DNA from: CAYSBA01 sp964429075 [NCBI: uncultured bacterium]
GTDB lineage: Bacteria; CAYSBA01
Assembly: GCA_964429075.1 (NCBI GenBank)
Contig: CAYSBA010000015.1
Coordinates: 1-10,606 of the forward strand
Direction: 5' to 3'
DNA: 10,606 nt
Shown here: positions 1 through 8,800 of the stretch, piece after piece
Layout: every line of letters begins with the position of its first letter
Position numbering within the stretch: the stretch's first letter is position 1
The notes under the pieces: generated by a model
The model's database searches: none
The model's input: only the letters and a program-made list of their open reading frames with translations
What the model was told of the DNA's origin: nothing
Program-made: the position numbers and the translations under genes

Positions 1-110
1 GATTAGACTCTTGTTCTCCTATGGACACTTATTATTTCTAAGAAACTCCACCATTTCTCCTCTCATTTAATTTCCTGATAAAAATAGGAAAGCTTCAGGA
101 CCAATATGGC

Positions 111-139
111 TTTACATTCATTGATTACTGTATTATTCT
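111..139 (+). promoter_or_regulatory. Candidate sigma70-type promoter of the TetR-RND operon
   Basis: TTTACA (111-116) and TATTCT (134-139) are separated by exactly 17 bp. They match the consensus hexamers at 5/6 and 4/6 positions. Transcription would start near 146, giving a leader of about 20 nt before the regulator's ATG at 167. The region is AT-rich, so chance matches are easy. An alternative -10 (TATTAT, 131-136) would leave a spacer of only 14 bp. The call rests on spacing and position alone. Confidence 0.35.
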
Positions 140-164
140 ATGACCAATTTTTATTTTTAGTCAT
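140..164. promoter_or_regulatory. Inverted repeat, candidate TetR-family operator
   Basis: ATGACCAA (140-147) and TTAGTCAT (157-164) are inverted with a 9-bp AT-rich centre. Seven of the eight outer base pairs match; the C145/A159 pair is the mismatch. The repeat sits between the candidate -10 and the start codon of the TetR gene, where autorepressor operators of this family commonly lie. A dimeric regulator bound here would block initiation. Five to eight matching pairs in AT-rich DNA can arise by chance, so this is a positional inference. Confidence 0.4.
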
Positions 165-166
165 TC

Positions 167-772
167 ATGGAAAAGGAAAAAGACACGAGAGAAAAGATCC
201 TTCAGGCGGCAAAAAATCTTTTTGCTAAAAAAGGCAAAAATGATGCAACCATTGAAGAAATTGCAGATTTAGCAGGGATCGGTAAGGGCACTATCTATAA
301 TTACTTTGATTCAAAAGAAGAAATTTTTTCAGAAATTATTCACCAGGAAGGTATGCAACTTTTCGACCAAATTGATAAATCAGTCAGAAAAGAACGGGAT
401 GTAAGGAGCAAACTCAGGGCCTATGTTATTACCAAAGTATCAACAATAAAGAAGCTCATCAACCTTTATGAAATCAGCAAAGAGCGCTTCCTGGATCTTT
501 CGAAAGAGGTTGAATATGAAAGGGATGTTATCTATGAACGAGAGAGGCTTCTGGTCGAGGAGATACTTAAATCAGGTATCATGAAGGGAGAGATTGAGAT
601 AAAAAATCCAGAATTACTCTCAGCAGTAATTATTTCTGCATTAAAGGATATAGAATTTCGATGGATCACTGAAGAGCCTATTGAGAATATAAAGAGGTAT
701 CTCGATGCCCTTCTGGACATCCTCTTTTTTGGTATGGCAAAACGATCAGACAGTATTGGAGATAACAAATGA
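167..772 (+). CDS. TetR/AcrR-family transcriptional regulator
   Basis: This is a 201-residue protein of typical TetR length. Residues about 8-57 form the N-terminal TetR DNA-binding domain, with the helix-turn-helix visible in the stretch IEEIADLAGIGKGTIYNYF and followed by DSKEEIF. Residues about 60-190 are a helical ligand-binding domain with no recognisable sequence signature, as is usual. The ATG at 167 is the only sensible start, because the next Met (residue 63) would remove the DNA-binding domain. No Shine-Dalgarno sequence precedes it, so translation may depend on the short AT-rich leader. Its stop overlaps the start of the RND transporter as ATGA, so the two are translationally coupled. 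By family precedent it probably represses this operon and responds to the exported substrate or a related lipophilic compound. The ligand is unknown. Confidence 0.92.
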   Translation: MEKEKDTREKILQAAKNLFAKKGKNDATIEEIADLAGIGKGTIYNYFDSKEEIFSEIIHQEGMQLFDQIDKSVRKERDVRSKLRAYVITKVSTIKKLINLYEISKERFLDLSKEVEYERDVIYERERLLVEEILKSGIMKGEIEIKNPELLSAVIISALKDIEFRWITEEPIENIKRYLDALLDILFFGMAKRSDSIGDNK

Positions 773-3654
773 AAAGACTTGCCAAGTTCGCACTACAATA
801 TAGATTTTTGATTTCCTTTATCTTTCTTTTACTCTTTTTTGCAAGCCTATTTTTTATGAAAAAACTCAGGGTCAATAATGACATTGTATCATTTCTAAAT
901 CACTCAGATCCTGATGTTAAACTATTCACCTATCTTGGTGACAGGTTTGGCTCGAGCTACATCGATATGGTTGTTCTGAAGGCTGAAGATCACGATATTT
1001 TCAGCAAGGAGCACATCAATACGATAAGACTTCTAACAGAATCGCTGGAAAGGCTGAAAGGTGTAGATAGGGTAATCAGCCTCACAAATGTACTCGATGT
1101 CAGGAAGGTAGAGGATGGGCTTGAAGTGGACAGATTGATCAAAAAAAAGAATCTCACATCAAAGGAGCTTCGTAAACTAAAGAGTTATGTCCTTGGCAAA
1201 GACATGTTTCGTGGAAGCATTATAAGTAGCGATGGCAGTATAACAACCCTTGCTGTAAGGCTCAAAGGCAGTGCTGACAAACAGAAGCTCTCTTCCAAGA
1301 TAGAAAAAACAACAGAAAAAGTCGTCTCAAATGACAAAAATCTTTCTGCCTTTTTTGGTGGGATGCCATCATCGATGTATCATGCCAACATAATGCTGAA
1401 CAAAGATCTCAGCTCTTTGATCCCTTTTGTTGCATTTCTGATCGTAATTGTACTCTTTCTGAGTTTTTACAGTCTAAAAGGCGTGCTTCTTCCTCTAATC
1501 ACTGTTGTGCTTGCAACAACATTTTCAATAGGTATGATGGGTCTTTTGAATGTACCTCTAACCATGCTATCTTCAATACTTCCTGTAGTTCTACTCTCAA
1601 CAGGAACAGCATATGGGATTCACCTCATAAATGCAGATAGAGAACAGATGATTGCAGGGGTACTTGACCCGGATCAACGTATGAAAAATGCCTTAGATAG
1701 GGTAGGGCTTGCCATACTTCTCTCAGCCCTTACGACACTCTTTGGATTCGCATCACTCGTCTCTGCAGAGCTAATTCCAATACGACAATTCGGGATATTC
1801 GTTGCTATCGGTGTGCTCTATGCCCTTATAATAACTCTTTTTGCAATGCCCGGTGTGATCTCAACCTGGGGTAACAGATCAACAGGTCACCACAAAACAA
1901 AATCCACAAACAAAAGGGGTATCCTGTCTGGTCTTCTTGAAAGTCTTGCAGGATTTATAACAGAAAATAGGATAAAAACCGTAGTAATCTCAATCATAAT
2001 TGCCATTCTTGCCATTATGGGCATCCCGAAGATCAAGCGTGAAGTAAATTTTAGCCGCTATTTCCCTAAAAACAGCACTATAAGAAAGGCACAAACAATC
2101 CTTGAGAGACACTTCGGAGGAGCAGATCCAATTGTAGTTTACTTTAAGGCAGAAGATATAAAACATCCTGCAGTACTTAAGGTCATGAGTTCTATAAAAA
2201 AGGCGATGCGCTCAGTCGAGGGGGTCAAAAATCCAAAAGGTATTGTTGATTTCATCGAAGAGATGAACTACATCATGAACGACAGAAGAAAGATACCTAC
2301 AACCATAAGAGGGCTTGAGAATCTGTGGCTATTTATCGAGGGGAAGAAAGAGCTGGATCAGATGATATCAAAGGACAAAAAGGAGGCAATCATCCAGGCC
2401 ACCGCTGCAAAGGGAAGTTCAACACTTATGGTAAGGTTATCTAAGTTGCTCGATAGTCTTATTAAAAGTATTCCAAAAAGATACACAAAGATAGATCTAA
2501 GTAAATTGTCTAAAAAAACAAGAAAAGAGATACTGTTTTCGCTAACAAACACCCTCAGAATGGATATTTTTAATGATCTTCTGTATTCTGGCATAGATAT
2601 TGAGAATTCCAACAGCCTGTATAGAATGCTTGTCGAGGCATCAATCAAAATACCTGAAGATAGGGTATTTTATCCAATATTAAACAAAAACCTAAAAACC
2701 TATCTTATGTCTGATACATCTGAGATAGAATTTGACAACCAGGCTGTTTCGAAACTCATAGCCGATCTGAATAAATTAAATGAATATAACAAAGATCGTA
2801 TCAAAAAGACAATCTTTGATATTGCTCCAATAGAGATAAAAAGGGACGATCCAGATGCAATCAACTCCATGACAGATTCTATCGAAAGGATCTGGCAGGA
2901 TAGTATAGATGATGCAAAGGTAAAAGAGATGCTCGATCTCATTGATAAGGCTTCAAATAAAAGATTAAGATCTCTTGATAAGACAGAAATTTCCCGTATT
3001 GAGGGAGACCTTTACAGTCTGACAGATGATATACAGTGGATCCCAGAAGATGTATTTACGAAAATTTTTCACAAAAAGCCATCAGAAGTGATTAATATTC
3101 AGATTAAACAGTCAGGTCTTGTTAAGATCCTCTCCAACATCGAACATAGACTACTTTTGAGCCAGATGGAGAGTCTTGGATTGTCAATATTTCTTGTATT
3201 TATATTGCTTGTTCTCCAGCTTAGATCCATCACAATGGGACTGATATCCATAATACCTATAAGCTTTACAATCCTTGTCAACTTTGGAGTAATGGGACAT
3301 CTTGGAATTTCTCTCGATCATGCTACAATGATGATTGCATCAATATCAATCGGTATTGGTGTGGACTACACAATACATATAATATCCAGATTCAACAGGG
3401 AGTTAAAGGAAAAAGGCGATTTGTCTGAAGCCATAAAAGAAACCCTTTCAACCACAGGTCGTGCAGTTATTGTAAACACTGCATCTGTTGCAATGGGATT
3501 TTTCGTACTTGCCTTCTCAAAGTTTGAACCTACAAGGAGATTTGGATATCTAACCACCATGACCATGTTTTTAAGCGCCCTATCTGCAATTACAATACTA
3601 CCTGCTGCAGTCTTACTGGTAAAAAAAAAAAGGATATTAAAAGCTCAACATTAA
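769..3654 (+). CDS. RND-superfamily (MMPL-type) inner-membrane transporter
   Basis: This 961-residue protein has the 12-TM RND layout. TM1 is at about 13-30, then a periplasmic loop (31-214), TM2-6 (about 215-362), TM7 (403-421), a second loop (424-800) and TM8-12 (about 803-950). TM10 carries the MMPL/Patched-like proton-relay motif GIGVDYTIHI (D866, Y867). The equivalent TM4 site reads STGTAYGIHL, with Ala281 in place of Asp. The second loop is about twice the first and has a charged helical insertion around 500-780. GGAG (758-761) lies 7 nt before the ATG, which overlaps the TetR stop. The family exports lipids and hydrophobic molecules using the proton motive force. The LolA-like and beta-barrel neighbours point to an envelope lipid or hydrophobic substrate, and no specific substrate can be read from the sequence. 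An A11 run (3621-3631) lies near the 3' end. Confidence 0.93.
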   Translation: MKRLAKFALQYRFLISFIFLLLFFASLFFMKKLRVNNDIVSFLNHSDPDVKLFTYLGDRFGSSYIDMVVLKAEDHDIFSKEHINTIRLLTESLERLKGVDRVISLTNVLDVRKVEDGLEVDRLIKKKNLTSKELRKLKSYVLGKDMFRGSIISSDGSITTLAVRLKGSADKQKLSSKIEKTTEKVVSNDKNLSAFFGGMPSSMYHANIMLNKDLSSLIPFVAFLIVIVLFLSFYSLKGVLLPLITVVLATTFSIGMMGLLNVPLTMLSSILPVVLLSTGTAYGIHLINADREQMIAGVLDPDQRMKNALDRVGLAILLSALTTLFGFASLVSAELIPIRQFGIFVAIGVLYALIITLFAMPGVISTWGNRSTGHHKTKSTNKRGILSGLLESLAGFITENRIKTVVISIIIAILAIMGIPKIKREVNFSRYFPKNSTIRKAQTILERHFGGADPIVVYFKAEDIKHPAVLKVMSSIKKAMRSVEGVKNPKGIVDFIEEMNYIMNDRRKIPTTIRGLENLWLFIEGKKELDQMISKDKKEAIIQATAAKGSSTLMVRLSKLLDSLIKSIPKRYTKIDLSKLSKKTRKEILFSLTNTLRMDIFNDLLYSGIDIENSNSLYRMLVEASIKIPEDRVFYPILNKNLKTYLMSDTSEIEFDNQAVSKLIADLNKLNEYNKDRIKKTIFDIAPIEIKRDDPDAINSMTDSIERIWQDSIDDAKVKEMLDLIDKASNKRLRSLDKTEISRIEGDLYSLTDDIQWIPEDVFTKIFHKKPSEVINIQIKQSGLVKILSNIEHRLLLSQMESLGLSIFLVFILLVLQLRSITMGLISIIPISFTILVNFGVMGHLGISLDHATMMIASISIGIGVDYTIHIISRFNRELKEKGDLSEAIKETLSTTGRAVIVNTASVAMGFFVLAFSKFEPTRRFGYLTTMTMFLSALSAITILPAAVLLVKKKRILKAQH
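3621..3631 (+). repeat. A11 homopolymer in the RND 3' coding end
   Basis: Eleven consecutive A residues encode the Lys run just before the last seven residues of the transporter. Runs of nine or more A are known sites of polymerase slippage. One extra A would move the stop from 3652-3654 to TGA at 3669-3671, which overlaps the preferred start codon of the next gene as ATGA. Loss of one A would end the protein a few codons earlier (Gly-Tyr-stop). The membrane domains are unaffected either way. Confidence 0.8.
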
Positions 3655-3657
3655 GAT

Positions 3658-3662
3658 GGAGG
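3658..3662 (+). promoter_or_regulatory. Strong Shine-Dalgarno deciding the LolA-like start
   Basis: GGAGG lies 5 nt before the ATG at 3668. It overlaps the in-frame upstream ATG at 3656, which itself has no Shine-Dalgarno and lies just 1 nt after the RND stop codon. This places initiation at 3668. Confidence 0.8.
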
Positions 3663-3667
3663 TTTTC

Positions 3668-4420
3668 ATGAATAAAAAAAGCTACTTTATTTACATCATC
3701 TTAATCTTAGTACTTTTGCATATCAACAAACTCTATGCAAAAGACAAAAAGGCACAGGATTATTTGAAGAGGGTTGATGAGATGGTTATGCCAGGTAAGG
3801 ATATGACAGCTGTATCTGAGACCATTCTTATATCCTCTGATGGTAAAAAAGAGGTAAGGAAGATGAAAACCTACAGAAAGGGCAAAAAAAAGATATTCTT
3901 CTTTATCTCACCACCAGGGGTAAAAGGAGTAGCATTCCTCTCACTTGGCGACAACAGGATGTATCTATACATGCCTGCATACAGAAAGGTGAGAAGGATC
4001 GCATCCTCTGTAAAGGGAGACAACTTCATGGGCACAGATATGTCCTACGACGACATGTCAGAGACAGGTTATAGCGAAAAGTTTATTCCAACGATCATAA
4101 AAGATTCAAAAGACCAGGTTGTTCTTGAGCTAAGGCCGAAGAAGGATGCAGACACATCTTACGGGAAGATGGTGATCTGGGTGGACAAAAAGACATGGCT
4201 CAGGACCCAGGCAGAGATGTACAACAAATCTGGAAAATTGATCAAGAGGATGAATGTTAAAAAGATTAAGACTATCGATGGCATACCAACTCCAACAGAG
4301 ATTGAGATTGAATCTGTAGAGTCAAAGCATAAAACAATTTTCAGGTTAATGGATGTCCACTACAACAGCGGACTAAAAGACTCTCTCTTCTCAAAGAGAA
4401 AAATCAGAAGGATAAAATAG
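3668..4420 (+). CDS. Periplasmic LolA-like outer membrane lipoprotein-sorting family protein
   Basis: The ATG at 3668 gives 250 residues. An in-frame ATG at 3656 would add MEVF but lacks a ribosome site. Residues 1-24 are a Sec signal peptide (Lys-rich start, long Ile/Leu core, likely cleavage after LYA). There is no lipobox Cys. The mature part carries the family signature PPGVKGVAFLSL (about 82-93), then YLYMPAYRKVRRI and FMGTDMSYDDM (about 99-130), and WVDKKTWL. These match the LolA-like family often annotated as 'outer membrane lipoprotein-sorting protein' and frequently encoded beside MMPL/RND permeases. LolA folds bind acyl chains in a beta-sheet cradle, so a periplasmic carrier role between the RND pump and the outer membrane is the natural inference. 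It need not handle lipoproteins and is distinct from housekeeping LolA. It sits 13 nt after the RND stop and 15 nt before the porin-like gene. Confidence 0.87.
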   Translation: MNKKSYFIYIILILVLLHINKLYAKDKKAQDYLKRVDEMVMPGKDMTAVSETILISSDGKKEVRKMKTYRKGKKKIFFFISPPGVKGVAFLSLGDNRMYLYMPAYRKVRRIASSVKGDNFMGTDMSYDDMSETGYSEKFIPTIIKDSKDQVVLELRPKKDADTSYGKMVIWVDKKTWLRTQAEMYNKSGKLIKRMNVKKIKTIDGIPTPTEIEIESVESKHKTIFRLMDVHYNSGLKDSLFSKRKIRRIK

Positions 4421-4435
4421 AGGTGGGAGCCGGAG

Positions 4436-5809
4436 ATGAAAAGTGTAAAATTAATCCTGATCCTGTTTGTGACCCTTTGTTCTGTCATCCTATTCGATGG
4501 ATGGAGCCAGCAGAAGACAGACATTGGAGGATTCTGGGAGTTTAATCAGCGATTCCTGACAAACTCATCTGACAAAGGTATACCCTATCAGGACATATAC
4601 TCAAGGCTCAGGCTAAAACTCCATTCAGACATATCTGACTATGTCTCAGCAGAGGTATCGATGGATACAAGACTCTACGGTAAGAGTAATCAATCACTTT
4701 TTACCGATCTTTCCAGCCCTTCAGGACAGTATCCCATCGATATACTCCTCTGGGAGGCATACCTTGATATTTATGACCTTGGCATTGATGGACTTGATCT
4801 GAGGATAGGAAAGCAGAGGATTGCATGGGGGACTGCAGACGGCATCAACCCAACAGATAACATCAATCCAAACGATTTTTCTGACCTTTTGAACTTTACA
4901 GATCATATTCCATCTCTTGCAATCAAGCTTGAATACAGCATCTTTGAATATCTATCTCTTGAGACAATCTGGGCACCTTCACAGAAGCCATCACTCTTAC
5001 CACAGGATAATGCATTTTTTCTATCTCAGAACAACTCTGGCAACCAGCAGAATATGATTACAGCTCTTTTTTTTGACCAACCCTCCTACGATCTCTCCCA
5101 CTCTGTTGGTGCAATAAAGCTAAAGGGCACCCTTTTTAATATCGACTACTCTTTGAGTTATCTACATGGCTACGACCCAATACCGTATGCCAGTCATATT
5201 GACATATATCCTGATCAAGAAGATCCCACAAAATTACACCAGGACATCACAATGGGACTTTTTAAGCAGGATGTAGTCGGCGCAGACCTTGCCGGTGAAT
5301 TATACGGTATTGGATGGTGGATAGAAACCGCCCTCTTTTTTGTGGGTGATGATGTATCTACAAAGATAAAAAGCCCCGATCCGTCTAATCCACAAAATAC
5401 TATAACAAATGAAACCAACAAAATAGGCACCTTCCCTTACTATCATCTTGTTGCAGGTTTTGACTACAATTTTTCGTGGAACATGTACCTCAATCTTCAG
5501 TATGCACACGGCCTGTTTGGTGAGCGTGGAGACGAGAATAATATCAATGATTACCTCTTTTTGAGACTCGAAGAAAAACTCTTTAGAGAGAAGCTGAAGA
5601 TTACATTGATCAGTGGAATCGCAATACTCGACTGGCAGGATGTAGGGAACAATTATGGCTGGATATTATCTCCTGACATCGAGTGGATACCCTACGACAG
5701 CACCTCTATTATGATTGGAGCCTTCTATGTAGGTTCAAAAGGTCCCGGCTTCTTTGATATGTTGAAAGATCTCGATATGGTTTACATCAAGGCAAAGGTA
5801 GATTTTTAA
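4436..5809 (+). CDS. Outer-membrane beta-barrel protein, DUF1302-like
   Basis: This is a 457-residue protein with a Sec signal peptide (hydrophobic residues about 5-20, likely cleavage near GWSQ, about residue 24-25). Alternating aromatic/polar beta-strands follow, and the C-terminal residue is Phe (VYIKAKVDF), as is typical of barrels inserted by BamA. Residues 121-149 read LRIGKQRIAWG...INPTDNINPNDFSD. This resembles the conserved R-x-G-x-Q-x-x-x-WG...INP segment of DUF1302 and similar porin-like proteins, which are often encoded with RND and LolA-like genes. The only Cys (residue 15) is in the signal peptide and is not a good lipobox. GGTGGGAG (4422-4429) lies 6 nt before the ATG, and GGAG directly abuts it. 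As the last gene of the operon it is inferred to be the outer-membrane end of the route or a receptor for its substrate. A generic porin is the main alternative. Confidence 0.75.
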   Translation: MKSVKLILILFVTLCSVILFDGWSQQKTDIGGFWEFNQRFLTNSSDKGIPYQDIYSRLRLKLHSDISDYVSAEVSMDTRLYGKSNQSLFTDLSSPSGQYPIDILLWEAYLDIYDLGIDGLDLRIGKQRIAWGTADGINPTDNINPNDFSDLLNFTDHIPSLAIKLEYSIFEYLSLETIWAPSQKPSLLPQDNAFFLSQNNSGNQQNMITALFFDQPSYDLSHSVGAIKLKGTLFNIDYSLSYLHGYDPIPYASHIDIYPDQEDPTKLHQDITMGLFKQDVVGADLAGELYGIGWWIETALFFVGDDVSTKIKSPDPSNPQNTITNETNKIGTFPYYHLVAGFDYNFSWNMYLNLQYAHGLFGERGDENNINDYLFLRLEEKLFREKLKITLISGIAILDWQDVGNNYGWILSPDIEWIPYDSTSIMIGAFYVGSKGPGFFDMLKDLDMVYIKAKVDF

Positions 5810-5818
5810 TCTCAGAGT

Positions 5819-8800
5819 TCAGACTGAATCATCCTTTTTTTCATTGATATTTCTTTCGTCTGTACTAAAGAGAGAGCTAAGCTTTTCTATACAGTAAAAA
5901 ATGGGTCTATGTTTCATGGCCTCTTTGTCTACAGGGATAGACACAATACCCCTTGGTGTAATCCTCCCATTCTCTTTTGTTATAAGCTTCATTACAGATG
6001 TTACATCAGGACTGATCTCCTCCCAGAAGGATATGGATATCCTGTTCATACTTATGTCAATCGATTCAATCCCTGCTGTTGATGCAAGGATCTTTAACCT
6101 TACAGTATCAAAAAGATTTACAACACTATCCGGCAGTGGACCAAATAGCTCTTTCAACTCTAACTGGAGTCTGTCTAACTTAGATTCATCATTGCAGTGA
6201 CCTATTTCCTCATAGTATATCAGTCTCTCAGCAGGGTTTTCTATATAATCCTTTGGCAAAAGGGCAGAAAAGGGGTGTTTTACATCAACAAATGATGGAG
6301 GCCTTATACTCTTTCCATGGAGTCTTTGAGCTGCCTCCTTGACAAGATCGAGATACATATGGATCCCTACAGCAGAAATTCCCCCCGACTGTTGCTCTCC
6401 AAGCAGTTCACCAGCACCCCTCAGCTCTAAATCTGCCTCTGCAACGCGAAAACCCATACCAGGTTCACTCAGCTCTTTTATAATCTCTACCCTTTTCAAA
6501 ACCTTCTGTGATCTCTTTTTATTCCTGAAGAAATCTTCATTAAAGATCATATAGACCCTGCCCTCCCTTTCACCTCTTCCAACCCTACCCTTTAGCTGAT
6601 AGAGCTGGGCAAGTCCAAGATTTTCTATCCCCTCTATAATGATTGTATTTGCATTTGGTATATCGATTCCATTCTCAATAATTGTAGTACTCACAAGGAC
6701 ATCTATCTTACCTTCTACAAATTCCCAGAATATCATCTCAAGTTCATCTCTATCCATCCTTCCGTGAGCCATCTGAACCTTTACTGAAGGCTCAAGTAGA
6801 TCGCGTAACGAATCAGCCCGTTCTTTCAGTCCCCTTATTCTGTTGAAGAGATAAAAGACCTGACCACCTCTCTCTATCTCTTTTTCAATAATTGACTTTA
6901 GCTGAGATCTTTTGCCAGAGATTATATGAACAGTTGCAGGTATACGATTAGTTGGCGGAGTTGATATAACGCTTATATTCTTGAGACCTGATGCGGCCAT
7001 GTAAAGGGTTCTCGGGATCGGTGTGGCTGAAAGTGTAAGTACATCTATGTAAGGATACCTTTTTCTAAAGAGTTCCTTCTGTTTTACTCCAAAATTCTGT
7101 TCCTCATCGATAATCAAAAGACCTGGGTCTTTAATCCTCACATCTGAAGAAAGCAGTCTATGGGTTCCTATTAACATGTCGAGATTTCCGCTTTTAAAAT
7201 CCGAAATAACCTTTTTCTGCTGTTTTTCAGACACAAAAGAACATAAAAGACCTATACGTATACCCGCATCAGACAACCTCTCTTTTGCCTTTTCAAAGTG
7301 CTGTGATGCCAGAATTGTTGAGGGGCACATAAAAAGAATCTGTCTGTTGTTCTTTGCTACTATAAATGAAGCAAGGTGAGCCACCTCACTCTTTCCAAAC
7401 CCTGCATCCCCTGTGATTAGTCTATCCATAGGTGTATTGGTTTCAGTAAGATCATTTATAATATCTAAAATGGCCTTCTTTTGATCCTCTGTATGTTCAT
7501 AGGGGAAACGATCCATAAACTCATCGAACTCTTCAGGTAGTCTGTATGGTCTTCTCTCAGTAATACTGAGAGTGCTGTATAGTTCAGCAAGCTGATATAC
7601 AAGCAGTTCTGCAGCCCTTTTTGCCTTCTTTAACCTCTGTTTCCATGCTGATCTTCCGAGCGAATCAATCTTTGGGATACGCTCTGATACCGAACTGTAT
7701 GGTCTTATCTGATCTATAGAGGTTACAGGTACAAATAGTTTTGCCTCATCTGCATATTCTATTTCGAGAAACTCCTCCTCTTTATTCACAAAACGTTTTG
7801 TTACAAGTCTTTTAAAGATACCAATGCCATGCTGTCTGTGGACCACGAAGGCACCTGGATTTATAGCAACTCTCTTCTTTCTTAAGGGACCTAATTTCTT
7901 TACGAGTCTTTTGTTCTTCAGGATTGTAGAAAAATTTATTGCGCAGTAATTATACCTGTCTGATCTAAAAGAATGGGATATGTTGCCGAGTCTCAAATAT
8001 ATAGTCGAATCCTGATACTCATCAAAGTCATCTGAAAAGCGAGCAGAATATCCTCTCCTTTCAAGCACATCGTATACAAACTGTAATTCGTCTGTATTCC
8101 TACAAAAAACATCTATTCTGTGTCCCCTTTCAATCTCGTTTTTTATAACATCAAAAAATCTATCCAGTCTGTTCTCACGAAGAGTCCCTGACGCATCAAT
8201 ATTTATAGCTGTTATCTTAGGATCTATTTTTGTATCCTGCCATATCCATATAGGGCCGGTATTTATTGTCAACGTCGGGTATCTGTTTTGAAGACTATCA
8301 GATACCACAAAAAAGTAGACGCTGTAGCTTTTTAAGATATCCTTTAGCTTCTTTTTTTTATTACCAATGCCAGAAATTGTAAGAATCTTTTTAGTTTCGC
8401 CAGTGATGTTTGTATCGGGTTTAAATGCCTTTATTTTGATGACCTTGTCAAAAGCTGTCTCAATCCTATAGGGGGTATTGCTAAAATGTGGATATACTAT
8501 TAGTGTGGAGCCTCTTACAAAAAACTGACCCGATTTTGTTACTGCAGGAGACTTTTTATAACCTATATCTTCAAGCTGTACTATCAGATCTTCAAGGCAA
8601 AGGGATGAACCTGCAATGATATCAATACTCTTACCTGGTAGCAAAACACTTAATTCCAAAAGTTCTGAACTTCCGATCAGGCTTGGCACACGTCTGTTCC
8701 ACAGATCTATAGAGAGGATTGTTTCCTTATTATTCGCATCTTCAATTATAATCGGTACAATGCCCCAGCCTAATTTAATAAAAGTACTAATCTCTTTAAT

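Noticed and set aside
1-70. Open frame entering the window at the left edge (22 codons before TAA)
   Set aside because: Too short, with no recognisable motif; treated as intergenic.
5811-5841. Possible intrinsic terminator between the convergent operons
   Set aside because: The best stem (TTCA/TGAA) has four pairs and the T-run is not adjacent to it.
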